Origin: an uncultured Lachnospiraceae bacterium
GTDB lineage: Bacteria > Bacillota_A > Clostridia > Lachnospirales > Lachnospiraceae
Direction: 5' to 3'
Assembly: GCA_946614075.1 (NCBI GenBank)
Contig: CAMOGO010000017.1
Span: 1-11,288 of the forward strand
DNA length: 11,288 nucleotides
Part shown: piece after piece, positions 6,072-11,288 of the stretch
Layout: every line of letters starts with the position of its first letter
Numbering within the stretch: position 1 is the stretch's first letter
Translations under genes and position numbers: made by a program
Notes under the pieces: model-generated
Told to the model about the DNA's origin: nothing
The model's input: the letters and a program-made list of their open reading frames with translations, nothing else
The model's database searches: none

Positions 6072-7325
6072 TTATTCGTTCCTCAGTGCGTCGATCGGGT
6101 TCAGCTTAGCTGCCTTCATGGAGGGCAGGATGCCGAACAGGATACCAATCAAGCTCGAGAAGAGGACGGCGATGATCGCCGCGGGGGCGCTTAGGGCGAT
6201 GGGGATCTCCGCGAAGCGGGAGATCAGCTCGGCCATGATGATGCCGGCTACGACGCCCAGAAGGCCGCCCAGGCTTGTCAGGACGGCTGCCTCGGTCAGG
6301 AACTGAGCCAGGATGCGGCTGCGGCGTGCGCCGAGGGCCTTCTTCAGGCCGATCTCACGGGTTCTCTCGGTGACGGAGACGAGCATGATGTTCATGACGC
6401 CGATACCGCCGACCAGGAGGGAGATGCCTGCGATGAGGATCAGCATCCGGTTGGTGGAGCTGGACAGATCCTGCAGGTTTTTGGCCTGCTGCAGGAGGTC
6501 GCTGCTCTTGTACTTGATATCGTTCTGGTTGCTGACGAAGCCGTTCAGGTAGTCGGCGGTCTTCTTGCCTGCTGCGGTCATGTCGTCCGTCGTGCGGGCG
6601 CGGACACCGACATTCTGAGGCTCGTCGTATGCGTAGAGGACGGGCCAGATGGCGTCCGGGACAAAGATGTTGCCGCTCGAGTTGTTGGACATGTAGGTGT
6701 AGTAGTCCTCGATCGAGTTGATCGTCGGCTGGAAGGAGGAGTCAAGCTCCACCAGACCGATGATGACGAAGGGCTCGCCCATGATCTCAATGGTTCTTCC
6801 CAGAGGGTTCTCATCCGGGAAAAGTCCCTCGGCTGCGGCGGCGTCCATGAGGGCGACCTTGCGGTACTCGGTGAAGTCGGCTTCGGAAAAGCCGCGGCCT
6901 CGTGACAGATGATATCCGTAGACGTCGAAGTAGGAATTCGTCGTGCCGTACAGGATGCAGCCGTTTAAGGTGGAGGCACCATGGAAGATCGAGTTGTAGG
7001 TGTTGCGTCTGTGGTAGAAGGTTGCCGCGTCGACTTCCTCGATGGCCAGGATTTCTTCGAGGTTCTTGGAGGTCAGGACAGGCACGCCTTCCGGATTTCC
7101 GTTGTATTCGGTCTCATATTCCCAGTCCTGCTGGTAGAGGCGGATGTTGACGGCGTTGTTGCCGGCGCCGATCAGGTTTTGCTTGATCTGCTCGTTCGTT
7201 CCGTTGATGGCGGAAACGATGGCGATGATCGCGGCGATACCGATGATGATGCCCAGCATGGTAAGGAAGGAGCGCATTTTGTGTGCCCAGATTCCCTGGA
7301 AGGAAAGTCCTATGTTTTCAAGCAT
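6072..7325 (-). CDS. ABC exporter permease, MacB/FtsX type
   Basis: The product has 417 residues and the canonical four-helix MacB architecture. An N-terminal helix (about 20-41, FLTMLGIIIGIAAIIAIVSA) follows the KMRSFLT motif. An extracellular MacB core domain (about 42-290) comes next, then three helices (about 293-317, 345-370 and 378-402). The cytoplasmic FtsX signature VTERTREIGLKKALGARRSR (318-337) and the ending AAKLNPIDALRNE are typical. Such permeases act as dimers with an ATPase and an adaptor to move peptides, antibiotics or toxins from the outer face of the membrane. The gene is the last of the operon, 21 nt after the adaptor gene, with GGAGGG 10 nt before ATG. The terminator lies 32 nt beyond the stop. 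The order ATPase-adaptor-permease differs from B. subtilis yknWXYZ; the substrate cannot be read from the sequence. Confidence 0.93.
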   Translation of the reverse strand: MLENIGLSFQGIWAHKMRSFLTMLGIIIGIAAIIAIVSAINGTNEQIKQNLIGAGNNAVNIRLYQQDWEYETEYNGNPEGVPVLTSKNLEEILAIEEVDAATFYHRRNTYNSIFHGASTLNGCILYGTTNSYFDVYGYHLSRGRGFSEADFTEYRKVALMDAAAAEGLFPDENPLGRTIEIMGEPFVIIGLVELDSSFQPTINSIEDYYTYMSNNSSGNIFVPDAIWPVLYAYDEPQNVGVRARTTDDMTAAGKKTADYLNGFVSNQNDIKYKSSDLLQQAKNLQDLSSSTNRMLILIAGISLLVGGIGVMNIMLVSVTERTREIGLKKALGARRSRILAQFLTEAAVLTSLGGLLGVVAGIIMAELISRFAEIPIALSAPAAIIAVLFSSLIGILFGILPSMKAAKLNPIDALRNE

Positions 7326-7346
7326 TTGTCACATTCCCTCCTTTCT

Positions 7347-10300
7347 TCAGGCTGCGGGGGCGAGAGTCAGGTCTGTGACCGCTCCGCCCTCGGCAGCAGG
7401 GACAGCCTCGGTGAAGCCGCCGCCCATGCCATCTATGTTGCCCATGCCATCCATGTCATTCATGCCGCCATCGGCATCCTCAGCGAACTCGACGGGCATG
7501 CCGTCCTCGCCGATCATCATGCCATTTTCATCGACAGCCATGCCATCCTCGCCGATCATCATGCCATTCTCATCGACGGCCATGCCGTCTTCGCCGATGA
7601 GATTACCATTCTCGTCGTAGATCATGCCGTCTTCGCCCATGTACATGCCATCTTCGCCGATGAGATTGCCGTTCTCGTCGTAGTACATGCCGTCTTCACC
7701 CATGTACATACCGTCATCCATGTACATGCCGTCTTCTTCCCAGACATCTCCATCATACATGCCCTCTTCATCCCACATGTCGTCGCCGTACATATTGCCG
7801 GGTGAGATCGGGTTGCCCTCGGAGTCGACAGCCTGAGCGCCTTCGCGCACGGTCTTGCCATAAGGGAATACGATGTAGTCGGTGTCGGCCAGGCCTTCCT
7901 TGATCTCGATGTAGGAGCCCCAGAGGGTCTTGCCGGTGCGGACGGTCTGCTTGACGAGCTGGCTGTTCTCATCGACCTTGTAGACATAGGACTCGCCGTT
8001 TTCCGTGCGGACATAGGCCTTGTCGATGTAGAAGGAGCTGGCGTCGTAGTAGGTGCCGCTGTCGTTGAAGAAAATATCTACGTAGTCATTCTCCTGGATG
8101 CCTTCGGCGCTGTCCAGGTAGGCGGTGAACTGGTAGTAGGAGACGTTCGGGTTCTCCGAGTAGCCTCTGTTGTCAACCGGGGTGTTGGAGATCTCCGTGA
8201 CCTCGGCACTGTAGGTCATGCCGGTGTACCAGGAGGACAGTGTGACAAAATCGCCGACATGGATGCGGTCGAGCAGAAGCTCGCTGATGGTGCCGGTCAC
8301 ATAGTAGCCGGTGGTCGAGGTAACGGTGATCAGGGCGGAGCCGTCGCTGATCTCGCTGACATCCTTCAGACTGGATACGGTACCGTTGACCGTCGAGAGG
8401 ACAGTGGAATTCTCCAGCTGGTCCTTCAGCTTCGCCAGATCGATGTCTGCCTGGCGGCGGTCAAAGAGGAGACCGTTTAAGGTCTGCTGCTGTTGAAAGA
8501 TCATCTCATCCAGCTCTTCTCTGGTCGGGCCCTCGGGATCTACCCAGTAGGTGTAGGTCTCATCCGGGATAAAGATCGGCTCGTAAGGCTCGGTCGGTTC
8601 CTCGGAGGACTCGGTCGGCTCCTCGGAAGGATCCGTGGGATCGACCGGAGTGGGATCGACCGGGGTAGGATCGACCGGAGTCGGGTCTACCGGAGTCGGA
8701 TCGATGGGTGCGGGCGGATCGGGAACGGTGATCTCGGCCTCCGTCTTGATCTGGCCGCCATCGATGGTCATGGTATAAACCGGGATCGGAAGACCGGACG
8801 GGTTCTCCTCGCCGGTGAGCGGGTTTTTGCTCCAGTCGTATTCCGGCTTGTCGGATCCGGCAGGATAAATCTCAACCCGTGCAAAGCGCTGATTTGCGAT
8901 CAGCGACGCAAAGAAGGTGCTGGAGATTTCGACCGACGGATCGATCAGGTATACCAGGGGGTCTTCTTTGGTGCCGGTCCCGGTGTGGACAGCATCGGTC
9001 TTCAGGACCGTTTTGTCCGTGATCAGCGAGAAGGGCAGGGCCTCCAGGGTGATATCCTGGGTGTCGGCATCCGCGACGGTGAAAACGAGCTCGTCCGCCA
9101 GGCGGTATCCCTTGATTTTGTCGTTAGCATCCTCGCACAGGGCGAAGCGGGCACCCTTTTTCAGGGCGACCTTGGTCTCCGGCGTCGTGCCGGTCTGGAA
9201 GGTCAGGAAATGGGTACGGATTTCCTTGCCATCGGCGCCAGTGGTGATCTCGTACAGGATCAGGGTAGCGCCGGCGATATCCGTCTCGGTTCCTTTTTCG
9301 CGGAAACGGAAGGTAACCTCGGAGTCGGTCTTTACCTCGGGCTCATCCGGGTTCGACTCGGAGGAGCTGCCGTCATCGGAAGAACTGCTTTCGTCAGAGG
9401 AACTGCTCTCGTCAGAAGAGCTGCTCTCATCGGAAGGGCTGCTTTCCTCGGAAGACGGAGTGTCCGCGGAGGAAGGATTTTCCTCGGAGGACGGAGTGTC
9501 CGCAGAGGAAGGATTTTCCTCAGAGGACGGCACATCCGCGGAGGAAGGATTTTCCTCAGAGGACGGTACATCTGCGGAGGAAGGATTTTCCTCAGAAGAA
9601 GGCACATCCGAAGAGGACGGTACATCCGAAGAGGACGGGGTATCCGAAGAAGAAGGAGTGTCCGAAGAGGACGGGGTATCGCTGGGAGTATCGTTTCCGG
9701 CAGCGGGAGTTTCCGTGCCGGGGTTTGCGGTCGAAGGATCGGTGTTTGCAGGATCCGTCAGGTCGCCGCCGGATACGGTGCCGTCTGCTGCATTCAGATC
9801 CCTGGTGTCCTCGGATGCCTGGATCAAGGACGGGGCGATCCGGGCGGCAAAGAGCTGTTCCGAGTGGTATCCGCTGTGGATGACGGTCATCATCGGTCGG
9901 GCAGAGGCCTGGCCTGAGGACTGATCATCCGCCGGGGTACTCTGACCGGAAGGATCGCTTTCTCCGGAAGGATCGCTTTCTCCGGAAGGATCGCTTTCTC
10001 CGGAAGGAACGCTTTCATCCGCGGGGCTGCTCTCGTCGGCGGGACTGCTTTCGTCGGAGGGCGAACTCTCGTCGGAGGAGCTGCTTTCATCTGAGGATGA
10101 GCTCTCGTCGGAAGGGGAACTCTCATCGGAAGGGCTACTCTCATCGGAAGGACTGCTCTCGTCGGAAGACGGGCTTTCCTCCTCCGGGGTTTCATCCTCT
10201 GGCAGAGGTCCCTCGCTGTAGCCGGGGATGATCTCCGTCACCCAGTGGCCATAGGACGGGGCCGTGTTTTTCAGCGTGGTCAGTTTATCCTGGGCCTGGG

Positions 10301-10661
10301 TGATCTTGTTATCCAGACTCTGGATCTCCAGCTCCTTCAGCTCGACCTGCAGCTGCAATAACGTCGTATCGTACTGCATCAGCGGGGTGCCGATGGTGAC
10401 CTCATCACCCTGCGCCACGAAAATCTCGCCGATCTCCTCATTGTTCTGGAGATAGACGTTCTGAACCTTACCGGACGTGATGTTTCCGTAGCTTGAGATA
10501 CTGGAGTCGTAATTGTAGGTCATGATATAGCCGACCGGGACAGCCTCGATCTTGACTGCGCTCTGGCTGCGGCTGCGGTAGTAGGTGACACCGCCGTAAA
10601 TACCGCCGCCGATCAGGCACAGGACGAGAACCCAAATCAGTATTTTCTTGATTACCTTCAT
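7347..10661 (-). CDS. ABC exporter membrane-fusion (adaptor) protein with very large hairpin insert and acidic Met-rich tail
   Basis: This 1104-residue protein is about two to three times the usual adaptor length. A membrane anchor (about 5-27) is followed by the first lipoyl half (about 66-100, IGEIFVAQGDEVTIGTPLMQ) and coiled-coil helix 1 (101-131). A second helix (712-752), second lipoyl half (VLSTVNGTVSSLKDVSEISD, 754-773), beta-barrel (about 786-850) and membrane-proximal domain (about 860-940) complete the HlyD/YknX fold. Between the helices lie about 580 extra residues: Ser/Asp/Pro repeats (163-240, 329-430), a SpaA/Cna-B-like domain (447-545), another beta domain (546-648) and PTPVD repeats (654-676). 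The C-terminal tail (945-1104) is acidic, Met-rich and repetitive. Adaptors link ATPase-permease pairs to the substrate path. ATG at 10661 has AGGAGGT (10672-10678) overlapping the ATPase stop, and the 8-nt gap implies coupled translation. Confidence 0.9.
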   Translation of the reverse strand: MKVIKKILIWVLVLCLIGGGIYGGVTYYRSRSQSAVKIEAVPVGYIMTYNYDSSISSYGNITSGKVQNVYLQNNEEIGEIFVAQGDEVTIGTPLMQYDTTLLQLQVELKELEIQSLDNKITQAQDKLTTLKNTAPSYGHWVTEIIPGYSEGPLPEDETPEEESPSSDESSPSDESSPSDESSPSDESSSSDESSSSDESSPSDESSPADESSPADESVPSGESDPSGESDPSGESDPSGQSTPADDQSSGQASARPMMTVIHSGYHSEQLFAARIAPSLIQASEDTRDLNAADGTVSGGDLTDPANTDPSTANPGTETPAAGNDTPSDTPSSSDTPSSSDTPSSSDVPSSSDVPSSEENPSSADVPSSEENPSSADVPSSEENPSSADTPSSEENPSSADTPSSEESSPSDESSSSDESSSSDESSSSDDGSSSESNPDEPEVKTDSEVTFRFREKGTETDIAGATLILYEITTGADGKEIRTHFLTFQTGTTPETKVALKKGARFALCEDANDKIKGYRLADELVFTVADADTQDITLEALPFSLITDKTVLKTDAVHTGTGTKEDPLVYLIDPSVEISSTFFASLIANQRFARVEIYPAGSDKPEYDWSKNPLTGEENPSGLPIPVYTMTIDGGQIKTEAEITVPDPPAPIDPTPVDPTPVDPTPVDPTPVDPTDPSEEPTESSEEPTEPYEPIFIPDETYTYWVDPEGPTREELDEMIFQQQQTLNGLLFDRRQADIDLAKLKDQLENSTVLSTVNGTVSSLKDVSEISDGSALITVTSTTGYYVTGTISELLLDRIHVGDFVTLSSWYTGMTYSAEVTEISNTPVDNRGYSENPNVSYYQFTAYLDSAEGIQENDYVDIFFNDSGTYYDASSFYIDKAYVRTENGESYVYKVDENSQLVKQTVRTGKTLWGSYIEIKEGLADTDYIVFPYGKTVREGAQAVDSEGNPISPGNMYGDDMWDEEGMYDGDVWEEDGMYMDDGMYMGEDGMYYDENGNLIGEDGMYMGEDGMIYDENGNLIGEDGMAVDENGMMIGEDGMAVDENGMMIGEDGMPVEFAEDADGGMNDMDGMGNIDGMGGGFTEAVPAAEGGAVTDLTLAPAA
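7497..7679. repeat. 42-bp tandem repeats encoding DENG..IGEDGM tail units
   Basis: The adaptor's tail is built from 14-residue units of the form DENGxxIGEDGMxx, at residues 995-1006, 1016-1027, 1030-1041 and 1044-1055. A 7-residue YMGEDGM insert breaks the first step. The last two full units are almost identical at DNA level, indicating recent duplication. Each unit is a multiple of three bases, so copy changes keep the frame. Confidence 0.88.
8634..8699. repeat. 15-bp tandem repeats encoding PTPVD
   Basis: On the minus strand the repeat encodes Pro-Thr-Pro-Val-Asp four times, plus a shortened unit (adaptor residues 654-676). On the plus strand it appears as a GATCGACCGGRGT-like unit recurring every 15 bp. 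Pro at every second or third position predicts a stiff extended stalk leading back to coiled-coil helix 2. Confidence 0.88.
9372..9677. repeat. Ser/Glu/Pro repeat block B in adaptor gene (18-bp and 36-bp units)
   Basis: Reading the minus strand, five 6-residue SSSDTP/SSSDVP units (residues about 331-353) pass into four 12-residue units [VT]PSSEENPSSAD (353-400). DESSSS units (about 410-430) follow. The 36-bp units are nearly identical in DNA, which points to recent expansion. The encoded stretch is disordered and acidic, immediately before the SpaA-like domain. Confidence 0.88.
9942..10175. repeat. Ser/Asp repeat block A in adaptor gene (18-bp units)
   Basis: On the minus strand, 6-residue units of the DESSPS / DESSSS / DESSPA kind run through residues 163-215 and then change to 5-residue GESDPS units (about 221-240). 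This resembles the Ser-Asp stalks of Gram-positive surface proteins, although no cell-wall sorting signal follows. The block directly follows coiled-coil helix 1. Confidence 0.88.
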
Positions 10662-10669
10662 GGTTACTG

Positions 10670-11288
10670 TTACCTCCTCTGCGTGCTGCGCTCTGCATTA
10701 ACCCGCACAGCCAGCTCCGGATCGGTATCCGAGAGGATGCCATCGCGGATGTAGACAACACGCTTCGCATGGGATGCGATACCTGCATCATGCGTGATCA
10801 TAATGATGGTCTTTCCCTCCTGGTTCAGCTGGGAAAAGAGCTCCATGACCTGCTTGCCGGACGTGGAGTCCAGGGCACCGGTCGGCTCGTCTGCCAGCAG
10901 GATCCGAGGATTGGTGACTATCGCGCGGGCGATAGCGACACGCTGCTTCTGGCCGCCCGAAAGCTGCGTCGGGAGGAACTTCATACGATCCTCCAGACCG
11001 ACCTTTTTCAGCGCGGCAGCGGCCCGTTTGTTTCTTTCGGCACGCCCTACGCCGCCGTAAAGGAGGGGCAGAGCGACATTGTCGAGAGCCGTCTGGCGGG
11101 GCAGCAGGTTGAAGCTTTGGAAGACAAAACCGATCGACTGGTTCCGGATCCGGGCAAGATCCTTGTCGCCCTTGCCGGCGACGTTCTGCTTGTCCAGGAC
11201 ATAGGTGCCGGAGGTCGGGACATCCAGGAAGCCGATGATGTTCATCAGCGTGGATTTGCCCGAGCCGGACGGCCCCATGATAGCCAGG
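10670..11288 (-). CDS. ABC exporter ATPase, MacB/LolD type (5' end outside window)
   Basis: The frame continues past the right edge. The Met at 11276-11278 is part of the Walker A loop, not the start, because Leu-Ala-Ile precedes it in frame, so about 35 N-terminal residues are missing. Counting from that Met, the protein shows Walker [10 protein letters not shown] (2-10), Q-loop [10 protein letters not shown] (Q54), signature LSGGQKQR (106-113), Walker [13 protein letters not shown] (126-137) and the H-loop THD (H163). All are intact, so it should be an active ATPase. It resembles LolD/MacB-family ATPases, which drive FtsX-like permeases by mechanotransmission. It is the first gene seen of the operon. 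Its stop lies 8 nt before the adaptor start, and that gene's ribosome binding site overlaps the stop. The operon promoter is beyond the window. Confidence 0.95.
   Translation of the reverse strand, partial: LAIMGPSGSGKSTLMNIIGFLDVPTSGTYVLDKQNVAGKGDKDLARIRNQSIGFVFQSFNLLPRQTALDNVALPLLYGGVGRAERNKRAAAALKKVGLEDRMKFLPTQLSGGQKQRVAIARAIVTNPRILLADEPTGALDSTSGKQVMELFSQLNQEGKTIIMITHDAGIASHAKRVVYIRDGILSDTDPELAVRVNAERSTQRR

Noticed and set aside
6981..7805. Plus-strand frame with His/Ala/Val/Ile repeats (HAIFADEIAVLV-like)
   Set aside because: It is the antisense reading of the Met/Asp/Glu/Gly tail repeats and of the permease start. The period-3 repeats keep the antisense frame open artificially.
9027..9323. 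Adaptor gene as a sortase-anchored adhesin, because of its Ser-Asp stalks and SpaA-like domain
   Set aside because: There is no LPXTG-type motif, C-terminal hydrophobic segment or basic tail. The flanking lipoyl and coiled-coil halves and the operon position identify it as an ABC adaptor.
8493..9917. Long plus-strand open frame of 474 codons, Arg/Gly-rich, and a second one at 8917-9924 rich in SSEE
   Set aside because: Both lie antisense to the adaptor gene, and their repetitive composition simply mirrors its Ser/Asp/Pro repeats. Neither has a ribosome binding site or a recognisable domain, and the minus-strand frame has a clear HlyD-type fold.

Overview
The window reads as a chromosome segment from a low-redox Gram-positive of the Clostridia, most likely a Lachnospiraceae-type Firmicute. 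The grounds are strong AGGAGG-type ribosome binding sites at every start, consensus-like sigma-A promoters, a MacB/Ykn-type ABC exporter with an oddly elaborated adaptor, and a secreted WG-repeat protein. Taxonomy is inferred from style only; there is no rRNA or marker gene.

Left part (1-2247). A minus-strand gene starting at 1155 runs off the left edge. It encodes an XRE-type helix-turn-helix, a Ttd14/NadR-like AAA_28 P-loop domain and the beginning of a CYTH triphosphate-tunnel domain. Divergent from it is a compact two-gene HEPN-MNT (HepT/MntA, type VII) toxin-antitoxin module: an XRE-HTH fused to a minimal nucleotidyltransferase (GSX10DXD), overlapping by 8 nt a HEPN RNase toxin (RX4HXY). 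The 284-bp divergent region carries a promoter for each direction. The MNT promoter is embedded in an array of 13-bp dyads (TGCAA-N3-TTGCA) spaced at exactly 33 bp, one of which fills the -35/-10 spacer. This looks like an autoregulatory operator array. The toxin-antitoxin module is clearly more AT-rich than its surroundings and may have been acquired horizontally.

Middle (2277-5927). Only 29 bp after the toxin begins a 1216-residue exported or membrane-anchored protein with WG-type repeats, several Gly/Ser/Ala-rich linkers and an acidic Ca-binding-like motif. Its function is not known.

Right part (6072-11288, minus strand). A three-gene ABC exporter operon is read right to left: ATPase (5' end cut by the window edge), membrane-fusion/adaptor protein (1104 aa), and MacB/FtsX-type permease, with intergenic gaps of 8 and 21 nt. 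The adaptor is the unusual member. About 580 residues of Ser/Asp/Pro repeats and beta domains (one SpaA/Cna-B-like) are inserted between the two helices of its coiled-coil hairpin, and it ends in a 160-residue acidic, Met-rich repeat tail with no Lys, Arg, His or Cys. The operon converges on the WG gene, and a 13-bp-stem hairpin between them probably serves as terminator.

The most noteworthy items are the helically spaced operator array over the MNT-HEPN promoter, the divergent HTH-AAA_28-CYTH gene, and the heavily elaborated adaptor.
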